Shown here one piece after another: positions 35,090-44,104 of a stretch of 58,898 bases of DNA. Under the pieces are notes generated by a model that saw only the letters and a program-made list of their open reading frames with translations, had not been told where the DNA came from and made no database searches. This DNA is from an uncultured Lachnospiraceae bacterium. Lineage in GTDB: Bacteria > Bacillota > Clostridia > Lachnospirales > Lachnospiraceae. Location of the stretch: contig CANPTH010000024.1 in NCBI GenBank assembly GCA_947576945.1, positions 1 to 58,898 of the forward strand, in the 5' to 3' direction. How positions within the stretch are numbered: position 1 is the first letter of the stretch; the number at the start of each line of letters is the position of its first letter. A program made the translations under genes and the position numbers.

Positions 35090-36730
35090 TCACGCTGGAA
35101 TATCTTCCCCATAATTATTGGAAAAAGCAATGTTAACAGCATGATCCGCAACCCGCTCGAGTCCGGATATAATATCCGAGTACAATGCTCCTGCCTCCGG
35201 AGAACACTCGTTATTTGAAAGCCTGTCAATATGTTTCTGTTGCAGCTCTTTCTCCTTCTCATCAATAGCATCTTCCAGATGCACCACGTCCTCCATATGT
35301 TCTTCCGTGCTCTTGACAAACATTTCCACAGAAAACCGAAGCAGCGTATTGACCATATCCAGCATCTCGCCCAGCTCTTTCTGCGCATCCTTCGAGAATC
35401 CCACTCCGGTCTCAATCCGATGTACGGCAGCCTCCGCGATATTCTCGGCATGGTCGCCGATCCGCTCAATATCATTTACCACATGGAACAGTGCGCCAAT
35501 GTTCTTCAGGTCTTCGATCGGCAGCGTCGTCTGATTGATCTTCACCAGATAGTTGGTAATCGCATGGCTCAGGAAGTCAATATTCTTCTCCACTTCCCTC
35601 ACCTCTTCAATCTCGTCCTGATCCAGTGTCATCAGTACATTCATGGCCCGGTTCAGATTTTCCGTAGCAAGGGACGCCATACGATCCAGTTCCTTAATGG
35701 CCTCCACAACCGCCGTAGCAGGATTCAAAACCGACTTCTCACCGATATACTTTAACTGATAACTGTCTCTGTACCCTACCTTCTTATCATCCCCGGACAC
35801 AAACAGATAGGTAAGTTTAACGATACCCTGAATAAAAGGCATCATAATAATCACCTGAAAAACCTTGATTGCAATATGCGCATAGGCAACGACACGCCCC
35901 AGATTATTTCCTGTCACATATATAAGCATTTCCACGATCTGATGCACGCATAATCTAAAGATAATATAGACGATGATCGTTCCGATCACATTAAAGATTA
36001 AGTGAATGGCGGCCGCTCTCTTGGCATCCTTCTTACCATTCAGGGAAGCCAGCAGCGCTGAAGTACAGGCGCCGATATTACAGCCGAGAATAATAAACAT
36101 ACCGATATCCATCCCCATCAGCCCCTGATTGGCAAGCAATACCATGATACTGACTGTGACAGAAGAACTTTGAATGACTGCCGTCAGCACTGCTCCCAGA
36201 AGCACCGCCAGAATCGGTGTCTGAAGAGAGGCAAACATATGTACAACTGCAGGCGAGTCCTTCATGCCCGCCATAGCGCCTGACATCGTGCTTAAGCCCA
36301 TAAACAGGACTCCAAAGCCAATAATGACTTCCCCCCACCGCGAAAGCTTCTGTTTCTTACAGAACATAACGATCAATACGCCTACAAGCAGAATCACCGG
36401 AGCCGCCTTCTCCAATTTGAAAGATACCAAAAGAGCCGTCACCGTTGTACCGATGTTCGCCCCGAAGATAACTCCCGCCGCCTGTGTCAGAGTCATCAGT
36501 CCCGAATTGACGAAACTGACTACCATAACCGTACACGCCGATGATGATTGAATGACCGCCGTAAAGAAAATACCCACCAGAATACCGGTAAACCTGTTCG
36601 TCGTCAGCCGTTCCAGAATAGCCCTTAGTTTTGCTCCGGCAACTTTCTCGATACTGTCGCTCATGATGCGCATACCGTACAAAAACAGTCCCAAACCACC
36701 TGTCATGGAAAGAATGATCGCTGGATTCAT
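35090..36730 (-). CDS. Na/Pi cotransporter family protein with PhoU-like domain
   Basis: A 546-residue membrane protein. The N-terminal 330 residues form the duplicated Na/Pi-cotransport core, with the two repeats marked by the Q-S-S motifs GIFFTAVIQSSSACTVMVV (about 55-73) and GAVLTAVIQSSSVTVSIMV (about 185-203), the usual signature. The C-terminal 200 residues are a PhoU-like helical domain (LFHVVNDIERIGDHAENIAE and ISGLERVADHAVNIAFSNN), which bears metal-binding E/D-x-x-R-x-x-D-H motifs. It likely imports phosphate or controls its export. AGAAGGG lies before the ATG. The gap upstream holds an intergenic repeat (36789-36881). Confidence 0.93.
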   Translation of the reverse strand: MNPAIILSMTGGLGLFLYGMRIMSDSIEKVAGAKLRAILERLTTNRFTGILVGIFFTAVIQSSSACTVMVVSFVNSGLMTLTQAAGVIFGANIGTTVTALLVSFKLEKAAPVILLVGVLIVMFCKKQKLSRWGEVIIGFGVLFMGLSTMSGAMAGMKDSPAVVHMFASLQTPILAVLLGAVLTAVIQSSSVTVSIMVLLANQGLMGMDIGMFIILGCNIGACTSALLASLNGKKDAKRAAAIHLIFNVIGTIIVYIIFRLCVHQIVEMLIYVTGNNLGRVVAYAHIAIKVFQVIIMMPFIQGIVKLTYLFVSGDDKKVGYRDSYQLKYIGEKSVLNPATAVVEAIKELDRMASLATENLNRAMNVLMTLDQDEIEEVREVEKNIDFLSHAITNYLVKINQTTLPIEDLKNIGALFHVVNDIERIGDHAENIAEAAVHRIETGVGFSKDAQKELGEMLDMVNTLLRFSVEMFVKSTEEHMEDVVHLEDAIDEKEKELQQKHIDRLSNNECSPEAGALYSDIISGLERVADHAVNIAFSNNYGEDIPA

Positions 36731-36788
36731 CTGTATATAATTCCCTTCTTATGTATATGTAACGCTTGTATCAGTAACACCATTGTAC

Positions 36789-36881
36789 TTATAATAAATG
36801 CCCATCATGCTCAGCCTGCAAAAGCCATGTACGAAAGCTTATGCAGGGCCGAAAGCAAAATTTCTAATGCTGTTAACTATA
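36789..36881 (+). repeat. Intergenic hairpin repeat, copy 2
   Basis: Runs from TTATAATAAATG to GTTAACTATA. It contains CATCATGCTCAGCCTGC (shared, inverted, with copy 3), the stem CCTGC/GCAGG, GGGCCGAAAGCAAAATTT and a short AGCA/TGCT stem. Copy 1 at 50771-50875 has the same order of stems with different paired bases. The rest of 36731-36952 shows nothing else. Confidence 0.6.
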
Positions 36882-36952
36882 TTCTATCGAAAATAGCATA
36901 TACTGGCAAGCCCAATCTGCTATAAAATGCTCCCACGCCGCCACAGTCCGGC

Positions 36953-37870
36953 TCAAACCATGTAATAAGTCTCTCCGGCAGCAATATCCTGTGCCAATTG
37001 CGCCTTGAGCGCTTCCACTCCGTCAAATTTCATTTCAGGCCTGCGAAACTCCAAAAGCTGTACTGAAATATCCGTTCCATAAAGATCTCCGGCGAAATCA
37101 TACAGGTAAGTCTCCACCCCCATAGCGGCGCTGTCACTCACAGTGGGCTTACATCCGATATTGGAAATACCTTTATAACACCTGCCGGCTGTCACAACTC
37201 TGGAATAATACACGCCGTTAGGCGGCAGAAGCTTATCCCCCTCCGGTATCAGATTTGCAGTAGGCATGCCAATCCTTCGGCCAAGCTTCTTGCCATGTTC
37301 CACACGGCCGCTGATACTATACGGCTCACCAAGCATACGTGCTGCTGTTTTCATATTTCCCTGCCTGACCGCCTCTCTCACTCTGGTGGAACTGACTTCC
37401 ACGCCTTCCGCCATGACCTTATCGATCAGTTCCACACAATAGTCATATTCTTTGGCAAACTGTGCCAGAAGCGCATAATTACCTGCGCCTTTCTTCCCGA
37501 AAGATAAATCCGGTCCCGCACAGATATAAGCAGCCATCATCTGCTCCGCCAAATACCGACGTACAAATTCTTCCGGTTCCGTAGCTGCCGTCACTGTATT
37601 CAACGGAAACTCAATCAGTACGTCAACCCCCATCCGCTCGAATAGCCTCCGCTTTTCTTTCCGCGTAGTCAATTCTTTCGCCTCTCCGCCAAAAAAGGCT
37701 GCCGCCGATGTGTCAAAAGTAAACACCGTGGCCAGATACCCTCGTTCCTTCTGTTCGATGATCTTATGGATAAGCGCCTGATGCCCCAGATGCACGCCAT
37801 CGAATTTACCGATGGCTACGGCGCTTCTCTGATTCAATTGAAACGTTATCGTCTGTTCTATAATCTGCAT
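36953..37870 (-). CDS. ribF: Bifunctional riboflavin kinase / FAD synthetase
   Basis: Converts riboflavin to FMN and FMN to FAD. The 305 residues start with the FAD synthetase domain (AVAIGKFDGVHLGHQALI, the nucleotide-binding H-x-G-H site; later GPDLSFGKKGAGN and VSSTRVREAVRQGNM with the S-S-T-R motif) and end with the riboflavin kinase domain (GRRIGMPTANLIPEGDKLLPPNGVYYSRV with the P-T-A-N motif, ETYLYDFAGDLYG). It is the last gene of the rimP-to-ribF operon, 86 bp after truB, which is its usual neighbour. Confidence 0.97.
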   Translation of the reverse strand: MQIIEQTITFQLNQRSAVAIGKFDGVHLGHQALIHKIIEQKERGYLATVFTFDTSAAAFFGGEAKELTTRKEKRRLFERMGVDVLIEFPLNTVTAATEPEEFVRRYLAEQMMAAYICAGPDLSFGKKGAGNYALLAQFAKEYDYCVELIDKVMAEGVEVSSTRVREAVRQGNMKTAARMLGEPYSISGRVEHGKKLGRRIGMPTANLIPEGDKLLPPNGVYYSRVVTAGRCYKGISNIGCKPTVSDSAAMGVETYLYDFAGDLYGTDISVQLLEFRRPEMKFDGVEALKAQLAQDIAAGETYYMV

Positions 37871-37956
37871 GCTCTTCTTATTCCTGTTTGATTTCTATTG
37901 CTGTTGAGTTCTCACTGTTCATTCCCGCAGCACTTCCTGCTGGTTGTAACATCCCG

Positions 37957-38865
37957 TCAGAGAAACATCCGGACCGGTTTCATAGCGCCTGTTTTTTTAC
38001 AATATCGGTAGATGCCATAAAACTTTCCTGTGTCATCATACACTCTGATCTGTTCTCCATCCAGACAGCGTACTTCCGTACTCATATCTTCCATGCGGAG
38101 CAGATTACCGTTTTCTGCCATTCTCCTTCCACGGTCTGTCACCACGACAGCCGGATCCTTCACAAAAACTTCATCCGGTTTCACTATCACATCATCCAGC
38201 TTTTGCCGGTCACGCAGCGCTTCAATCTGCCCCAGAGTCAAAGCCCTTTCCAGGTCAAAAATCCCCACCCTGTTCCGGATCAGAGACTCCATAGCGCCGC
38301 CGCAGCCCAGCTTTTCTCCTATATCATGGCATAAAGTTCTGATATAAGTTCCTTTGGAACAGACCACCCGCATTTTGACCCGGGGCAATGCAGTTTCCTG
38401 AATCTCCAGTTCTTTGATCAGTACCTTTCTTGGCTTACGTTCCACTTCTTTGCCTGCCCGCGCCAGTTCATACAGCTTTCTGCCGTTGACCTTCAACGCC
38501 GAATACATGGGCGGGATCTGATCGTATTCCCCGCGAAATCCCATTACAGCCTCTCTTACTGTCTCTTCCGGTAAAGCTTCTGCCACATCCGGCTCACACT
38601 TCTTTATTACCTGCCCGGTCATATCCTGTGTATCGGTGACCACACCAAGGCAGAGTACTGCAGTATACTCCTTGTCCCAGTCGGTCAGAAGATCGCACAG
38701 CTTTGTACCCGAACCTAAACATACAGGAAGCACGCCGACCGCCTCCGGATCGAGTGTTCCTGTATGTCCGATTTTTTTCATTTTACATATGCCACGGAGT
38801 CTGGCTACTACATCATGCGATGTGTAGCCTGCCTCCTTATATACATTTATGATTCCGTTATACAT
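37957..38865 (-). CDS. truB: tRNA pseudouridine(55) synthase
   Basis: Makes pseudouridine 55 in the T-loop of tRNAs. The 302 residues show GIINVYKEAGYTSHDVVARLR, the catalytic GHTGTLDPEAVGVLPVCLG (Asp39 region), YTAVLCLGVVTDTQD, QIPPMYSALKVNGRKLYELAR, and a C-terminal PUA-like domain (PAVVVTDRGRRMAENGN, IRVYDDTGKFYGIYRY). Start and length are normal. It lies 19 bp after nrnA and 86 bp before ribF in the long operon. Confidence 0.97.
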   Translation of the reverse strand: MYNGIINVYKEAGYTSHDVVARLRGICKMKKIGHTGTLDPEAVGVLPVCLGSGTKLCDLLTDWDKEYTAVLCLGVVTDTQDMTGQVIKKCEPDVAEALPEETVREAVMGFRGEYDQIPPMYSALKVNGRKLYELARAGKEVERKPRKVLIKELEIQETALPRVKMRVVCSKGTYIRTLCHDIGEKLGCGGAMESLIRNRVGIFDLERALTLGQIEALRDRQKLDDVIVKPDEVFVKDPAVVVTDRGRRMAENGNLLRMEDMSTEVRCLDGEQIRVYDDTGKFYGIYRYCKKTGAMKPVRMFL

Positions 38866-38884
38866 AAATTCGCCTCTGCTCTTA

Positions 38885-39835
38885 CTATTTTATGTTCAGC
38901 TGCTCGGCAATCCCTTTCGAAAGGTTATTAATATTATCATGATATGTACCGTTCATCGTACACCCCGCCGCACGGATATGGCCTCCGCCGCCAAACTTCA
39001 TGGCTACAGACGCCACATCCACGCTGCCGTTAGAACGCAGGCTCACTTTATACTCAAGCGTTCCCGTTTCGTACATAAAAATAGCGCAGTCCACATCTTT
39101 CACAACCTGAAGCTGATTCACAATCCCTTCCAGATCTTTTGGATTCACCTGATAGAAGTCCATCATACGCCGGGACACCATACTGACAATACACCTGTTA
39201 TTCATAAACCTGACACTCTCCAAAACCGCTCTGCCCATGATCTGCGTCTGGACGTATGTCTTTTCATAAAACGTCTTTTGAATGATATCAGAAAAATCAA
39301 ACCCATATTTAATTAATTCAGCCGCAACCTGCAGTGTCCGCGGTGATGTATTGGAATACCGCAGCACCCCGGTATCATGAATAATCCCGATATAAAGAGC
39401 TGTTGCGATTTCCCTGTCGATCTTATCTGCATCCATCAGATCATAAAGCAATTCCGCCGTGGAGCTTCTGTCTGCCTCCACAATGCGCACGTCTCCGCAC
39501 CCCGGATTGCTGATATGATGGTCAATATTGATCCTCTTACCTGCTTTTTCATAAAGAGGTCGTGCATCTCCCAACCGATCATCTGCACAATCCAAAACAA
39601 TAAAAACATCATACATTTTATCCGTATTAATTTCAGATTTAATTTCTTCAATATGGCTGATGCAGTCAAATATCTCCGCCGGTTTCTCAAGAAACACATC
39701 TACTTCCGCCCCGGGAAGTTCTTTCTTTAAGTATAGATACAGTCCCATAACCGAACCAACGCAGTCCCCATCCGGCCTGATGTGACCGCTGATCGCTATT
39801 GAAGCCGCATTTTTCACTTCATCGATTATCTTCAT
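38885..39835 (-). CDS. nrnA: Bifunctional oligoribonuclease / pAp phosphatase (NrnA)
   Basis: DHH-DHHA1 phosphoesterase that degrades nanoRNAs and dephosphorylates 3'-phosphoadenosine 5'-phosphate. The 316 residues show ISGHIRPDGDCVGSVMGLYLYL (metal-binding HxRPDGD), VFIVLDCAD, INIDHHISNPGCGD (the DHH motif), ALYIGIIHDTGVLRYSNTSP, and the C-terminal DHHA1 pattern SVAMKFGGGGHIRAAGCTM. It replaces Orn in Firmicutes. Its ATG overlaps the rbfA stop by 4 bp, indicating coupling. Confidence 0.95.
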   Translation of the reverse strand: MKIIDEVKNAASIAISGHIRPDGDCVGSVMGLYLYLKKELPGAEVDVFLEKPAEIFDCISHIEEIKSEINTDKMYDVFIVLDCADDRLGDARPLYEKAGKRINIDHHISNPGCGDVRIVEADRSSTAELLYDLMDADKIDREIATALYIGIIHDTGVLRYSNTSPRTLQVAAELIKYGFDFSDIIQKTFYEKTYVQTQIMGRAVLESVRFMNNRCIVSMVSRRMMDFYQVNPKDLEGIVNQLQVVKDVDCAIFMYETGTLEYKVSLRSNGSVDVASVAMKFGGGGHIRAAGCTMNGTYHDNINNLSKGIAEQLNIK

Positions 39836-40206
39836 TCTGTTATACTGCCTCCTTCTTGGCCGATCACCTCGTCTATCTTTTTAGACATATTCACACCGTA
39901 AGCTATCGACTGATCCAGGATAAAAGTAATCTTAGGCGTGTTACGCAGATTGATCTTCTTAGCCAACAGACTGCGAATATAACCTTCCGCACTTTCAAGA
40001 CCAGCCAGCGTATCCGCCTGCGCAGTCTCATCCCCCAGCACACTGATCCAGGCCTTGCATGTCTTTAAGTCCGGCGCCACCTCTACCGCCACCACCGAGG
40101 TCATCATGGCAATTCTGGGATCCTTAATTTCCCCTCTGATGATTTCAGCCAGCCCGCGCTGTACTTCTCCGTTAATCCTGGTATTCTTAACACTGTTCTT
40201 ACGCAT
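39832..40206 (-). CDS. rbfA: Ribosome-binding factor A
   Basis: Late maturation factor of the 30S subunit. The 124 residues start RKNSVKNTRINGEVQRGLAEIIRGEIKDPRIAMMTSVVAVEVAPDLKTCKAWISVLG in outline, the KH-like fold of RbfA, and end TPKITFILDQSIAYGVNMSKKIDEVI. I chose the ATG at 40206 with AAAGGAG 9 bases upstream; a GTG nine codons earlier is less likely. The 215-bp gap to infB upstream is filled by repeat copy 3. Confidence 0.96.
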   Translation of the reverse strand: MRKNSVKNTRINGEVQRGLAEIIRGEIKDPRIAMMTSVVAVEVAPDLKTCKAWISVLGDETAQADTLAGLESAEGYIRSLLAKKINLRNTPKITFILDQSIAYGVNMSKKIDEVIGQEGGSITE

Positions 40207-40289
40207 TATACCCGACTCCTTTCTGCTGTCCACAGATTATTCGCCTGCTCTTACGCTTTCCCTTCTGCTTCGCACAAACAGGATACATC

Positions 40290-40405
40290 TTATAGCAAAC
40301 GCCAAATACATTTGCCGTTTACTATGAAAGTCTTCGACTTTCACAGCATGGATGGCCATGCGGCCCGCCAGGCGGCAGGCTGAGCATGATGTACGTTTAC
40401 TATAG
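40290..40405 (-). repeat. Hairpin-rich intergenic repeat between infB and rbfA, copy 3
   Basis: The stretch is almost wholly inverted repeats: TATAGCAAACGCCAAAT with ATTTGCCGTTTACTAT, GAAAGT/ACTTTC around CTTCG, GCATGG/CCATGC, and GGCCCGCC with GGCGG. Read on the minus strand it holds CATCATGCTCAGCCTGC, GGGCCG and ATGCTGT in the same order as copy 2. It lies within the long operon and would form several stems in the mRNA without a T run. Confidence 0.65.
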
Positions 40406-40421
40406 CCGCTCGAAACCGAAA

Positions 40422-43418
40422 TCAGCGAGGCACCTCAACCATAACATATGCTTCTACAATATCCAGCTCCTGCATCTTATCAAATCCGTCAAACACAAGA
40501 CCACATTCAAATCCGGCCTTTACCTCCTTGACATCGTCTTTAAACCGTTTCAAAGAAGCCAGCGCGCCTTCGTAAATCTGTTCACCTTCTCTGGTGATCC
40601 GAATCTTACAGCCTCTCTGGAACTCTCCGTCAAGCACATAGGAACCGGCAATATTGCCAATGGCGGACGCTTTGAAGATCTGACGTACCTCCGCATGACC
40701 GATAACTTTCTCCTCGAAGATCGGATCCAACATACCTTTCATGGCCGCCTCTATGTCTTCGATCGCCTGATAGATAACCTTATACAGTCTCACATCCACG
40801 CCTTCCTGCTCGGCCACAGCCTTGGCTGTCGTATCCGGCCTTACATTAAAGCCGATGATGATTGCCGATGACGCAGATGCAAGGGATACATCAGACTCAT
40901 TGATGGCGCCTACGCCGCCATGAATACATTTTACAACTACCTCTTCGTTGGACAGCTTCATCAGACTCTGCTTAACAGCTTCCACACTACCCTGCACATC
41001 CGCTTTCACGATCAGGTTCAATTCCTTCAGGTTACCTTCCTGAATCTGATTAAACAGATCATCCAGAGACATTCTCTGTTTAGTATCTGCAAGCATCTCT
41101 TCTTTATGCTGAGCCATATAAGTCTCTGCATAAGATTTCGCACTCTTATCATTTTCATGGACGACGAATACTTCGCCGGCGCTGGGCACATCCGACAGAC
41201 CAAGAATCTCTACCGGTGTAGAAGGAATCGCTTCCCTGACTCTTCTGCCCTTATCGTCTATCATGGCTCTCACTTTACCATGGCTTGCGCCTGCCGAGAT
41301 AAAATCACCTACGTGAAGCGTACCTTTCTGCACAAGCACTGTAGCAACCGGGCCGCGTCCCTTATCAAGCTCAGCCTCAATCACCAGACCTCTGGCATTT
41401 CTGTTCGGATTCGCCTTCAACTCCATAATTTCCGCTGTTAACAGAATTGTCTCCAGCAGATTCTCCAAACCTTCCCCTGACTTGGCCGATACCGGCACAA
41501 ATTCCGTAGATCCGCCCCAATCTACCGGAATCAGTTCATACTCTGTCATTTCCTGTTTCACTCGATCAATATTGGCGCTGGGTTTATCGATCTTGTTCAC
41601 CGCAACGATAATCTCGATGCCTGCTGCCTTGGCATGATTGATTGCCTCGACTGTCTGCGGCATAACGCCGTCATCCGCAGCAACTACCAACACCGCAATA
41701 TCCGTGGAGTTGGCGCCTCGCATACGCATCGCTGTAAACGCCTCATGGCCCGGCGTATCCAGGAAAGTAATACTCTGCCCTTTAACAGTAACCATGTAAG
41801 CACCGATTGCCTGTGTGATACCGCCTGCTTCCTTATCCGTCACATTAGTCTTACGAATGGCATCCAGCAGCGAAGTTTTACCATGATCTACGTGTCCCAT
41901 AACACAGATAACAGGCGGTCTGCTTACCATGGAGCCTTCATCCTCTTCCTCTTCCTTCAGCAATTCTTCAATAACGTCAACCTTGACTTCCTTCTCACAG
42001 ATAATATCGTATTCAATCGCGATATTTTCCGCATCCTCATAGCTTATCTCAGAGTTCAAAGTCACGATCTGTCCCTGCAGGAAAAGCTTCTTAATAATCA
42101 TAGACGGCTGAATCTTCATCTTATCAGCCAATTCCTTGATCGTCAGAGATTCAGGAACCGTGATCACCTTGATCTGTTCCTCTGCCTTCTCCTCCGCCTT
42201 CTTCTCCGGCTTAATAAAACGTCCTGCCTTATTACGGCTCTTTACTGCTGCATCATCCTCTTCATAGATCAGATCCTTTTTTGAACGCTTATCCCTGTCC
42301 TGATTTACTCTGCGTTTTTCTTCTTCCCTGTGCTTTTCCACGTCCTTGCCAGGCGCCTCGGGCACAAAACTCTTCTGGTTGTTATTCTTCTTAAATCGAT
42401 TGTCCTGTCCGCCATTGCCTCTCTGAGTGCGGTCAAAATTTCCACCGCCCCGGTTAGGGCCTGCACCAGGGCCGCCGCTCCTGCGATCACCCTGATTGTT
42501 GTTATAAGACGGACGGCCCTGGCCTTCAGGTCTGCGATTTTCTCCTGCACTTCTCGTTCTCCCCTGTTCCTGCGGCGCTCTGGCAGCCTGTTGTGCTGCT
42601 TTTGCCTTCTCCCGTTCACGCTCACGTTCTCTTTCCAACTCCCGTTCCCGTTCACGCTCACGTTCCAGCTCACGCTCACGCTTCTCCTGCTGCCGCTGCT
42701 CCATTCTGCGTTCCTGCTGCTGTCTCTGGCGCACCTCATATGGCTCTGCGGTGACGGGAATCGGTTTCTGAGTCGGCCTTATGATCTTATGCGGCACATT
42801 CTGTGTCTGAACAGGCCTTGCCCCGTTTCCGTTCTGTCTTCTATCCCTATTGTCATTATTGTTTCTTCGTCCGGCATTGCTGCCCCCCTGTGAAGACCGT
42901 TGTCCCTGGCCCTGTCCCTGCATCTTGGAATGCTGCGGATTGCTCACGAAGATGATCTTTTTCTTCTTAGGCGCCTCACCTCTGCTGCTTTCACCTTTTC
43001 TGCCGTCAGGATTCTGTCTGACAGACGCCTTACCTTCTGGTCTCGCCTGAGCTGCCCCTGCCTCTGTTCTTGCCTTTGAATGCGGTTCCGTCCTGGCCTC
43101 AGTCTTCGGCGCGGTCTCTGCTCTTTTCTCTGCTTTCGACGCTGCACCGGCAGCTGTCTTCTCAGTCTCCGCCGCTGCTTTCATCCCTGCCTGCCCGTCT
43201 GGCGCTGTCACCACAGCCTTATCTGCCTTTACCCCCGCCGCTTTATCCGCACTTCTGCTTCCGCCGCCAAACTGTTTACGCACCAGAGCTACCGCATCTT
43301 CATCGATAGAGCTTTGTGCCGCTTTCACTTCATATCCTTTATCCTGCAAAAAAGCGACCAGCTCTTTACTCTGCTTCTCCAGCTCTTTTGCCAGCTCATG
43401 TACTTTCATTTTCGCCAT
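40422..43418 (-). CDS. infB: Translation initiation factor IF-2
   Basis: GTPase that brings initiator tRNA to the ribosome. The 998 residues are long for the protein because of an N-terminal disordered region of about 380 residues: an Ala/Lys/Glu-rich part, an Arg/Glu-rich run ([14 protein letters not shown]) and a Gly/Asn/Arg-rich part. A small IF2-N fold ([20 protein letters not shown]) opens the protein and a second ([22 protein letters not shown]) precedes the G domain: [37 protein letters not shown]2 domains II-IV follow. ATG at 43418 has GGAGG 8 bases upstream. ylxQ ends 15 bp upstream. Confidence 0.98.
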   Translation of the reverse strand: MAKMKVHELAKELEKQSKELVAFLQDKGYEVKAAQSSIDEDAVALVRKQFGGGSRSADKAAGVKADKAVVTAPDGQAGMKAAAETEKTAAGAASKAEKRAETAPKTEARTEPHSKARTEAGAAQARPEGKASVRQNPDGRKGESSRGEAPKKKKIIFVSNPQHSKMQGQGQGQRSSQGGSNAGRRNNNDNRDRRQNGNGARPVQTQNVPHKIIRPTQKPIPVTAEPYEVRQRQQQERRMEQRQQEKRERELERERERERELEREREREREKAKAAQQAARAPQEQGRTRSAGENRRPEGQGRPSYNNNQGDRRSGGPGAGPNRGGGNFDRTQRGNGGQDNRFKKNNNQKSFVPEAPGKDVEKHREEEKRRVNQDRDKRSKKDLIYEEDDAAVKSRNKAGRFIKPEKKAEEKAEEQIKVITVPESLTIKELADKMKIQPSMIIKKLFLQGQIVTLNSEISYEDAENIAIEYDIICEKEVKVDVIEELLKEEEEDEGSMVSRPPVICVMGHVDHGKTSLLDAIRKTNVTDKEAGGITQAIGAYMVTVKGQSITFLDTPGHEAFTAMRMRGANSTDIAVLVVAADDGVMPQTVEAINHAKAAGIEIIVAVNKIDKPSANIDRVKQEMTEYELIPVDWGGSTEFVPVSAKSGEGLENLLETILLTAEIMELKANPNRNARGLVIEAELDKGRGPVATVLVQKGTLHVGDFISAGASHGKVRAMIDDKGRRVREAIPSTPVEILGLSDVPSAGEVFVVHENDKSAKSYAETYMAQHKEEMLADTKQRMSLDDLFNQIQEGNLKELNLIVKADVQGSVEAVKQSLMKLSNEEVVVKCIHGGVGAINESDVSLASASSAIIIGFNVRPDTTAKAVAEQEGVDVRLYKVIYQAIEDIEAAMKGMLDPIFEEKVIGHAEVRQIFKASAIGNIAGSYVLDGEFQRGCKIRITREGEQIYEGALASLKRFKDDVKEVKAGFECGLVFDGFDKMQELDIVEAYVMVEVPR

Positions 43419-43433
43419 GCTCACTACCTCCAA

Positions 43434-43757
43434 CTATTTCGAATCTACCAAATGCTTCTGTATCGAATCTGCAAATCCCTCATCAGTCACAGCAAGACAG
43501 GAACGCTCTTCCTTGCCGATCGCGTGCCCCAGTATCTCCTTCTCACTGTAATATCTGTATGGCACCTTATAGAATTCACACATGTTACTATATTTTTTTC
43601 TGGTGTTATCCGAAGCATTCTCCGCTATGATAACCAGATATGCTTTTCCGTTCTTAACTGCTTCCTCTGTCGCAAATCCGCCACTGACAACATTTCTGGA
43701 GCGAGTGGCCAGACCAAGCATAGATAACACCCGATCTTTATTCGGTCTGTCCTGCAT
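43434..43757 (-). CDS. ylxQ: L7Ae-family RNA-binding protein YlxQ
   Basis: A 107-residue protein of the L7Ae/L30e fold that binds kink-turn RNA. The pattern VLSMLGLATRSRNVVSGGFATEEAVKNGKAYLVIIAENASDNTRKKY, then VPYRYYSEKEILGHAIGKEERSCLAVTDEGFA, is typical of YlxQ. It always sits between ylxR and infB in Firmicutes. The ATG at 43757 has GGAGG 3-4 bases upstream and overlaps the ylxR end by 20 bp; the frame is open further upstream within ylxR but has no better site. Confidence 0.93.
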   Translation of the reverse strand: MQDRPNKDRVLSMLGLATRSRNVVSGGFATEEAVKNGKAYLVIIAENASDNTRKKYSNMCEFYKVPYRYYSEKEILGHAIGKEERSCLAVTDEGFADSIQKHLVDSK

Positions 43758-44022
43758 GTTCCTCCTCCTCAAACTCCTTTTCCAGATTCTCATAAACTTC
43801 CTTCGGGATGCTCATCTTAAAGGAACGTTCCAGTCCTTTATTCTTCCGCGCCTTCGCCAGACATTCCCTGTTCATACACAGATAAGCTCCCCTGCCGTTC
43901 TTTCTGCCGGTCATATCCAGGACAATAGAGTCTTGTTCGGTTTTCAGGACACGCATCATCTCTTTTTTACTTTTCATTTCGCCGCAGCCCACACACTGCC
44001 GCATTGGAACTTTCTTTGCCAT
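43738..44022 (-). CDS. ylxR: YlxR-family RNA-binding protein (DUF448)
   Basis: A 94-residue protein of the YlxR/RNase P modulator family. PMRQCVGCGEMKSKKEMMRVLKTEQDSIVLDMTGRKNGRGAYLCMNRECLAKARK carries the C-x2-C start, G-R-x-x-G-R-G-A-Y signature and a later C-x4-C. Reported to bind RNA and, in Bacillus, to influence RNase P. The ATG at 44022 was chosen over a GTG one codon earlier. It follows nusA by 82 bp and overlaps ylxQ. Confidence 0.93.
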   Translation of the reverse strand: MAKKVPMRQCVGCGEMKSKKEMMRVLKTEQDSIVLDMTGRKNGRGAYLCMNRECLAKARKNKGLERSFKMSIPKEVYENLEKEFEEEEHAGQTE

Positions 44023-44104
44023 CACTGTATCCTCTCTACTGTCATGCGATATACGCCGACCATTCCTATCCTCTCACATTTCTTCCGGAACCTTTACCGG
44101 TTCT

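Noticed and set aside
40330..40395. ZTP-type riboswitch, from CCGCCTGG on the minus strand
   Set aside because: The conserved pseudoknot sequence and the upstream GGGTCGTGACTGGC-type helix are missing, and the gap precedes rbfA, not a folate or purine gene.
43070..43727. Overlapping plus-strand frames across the infB N-terminus
   Set aside because: They mirror the low-complexity Glu/Arg/Ala codons of infB and ylxQ and have no start signals.
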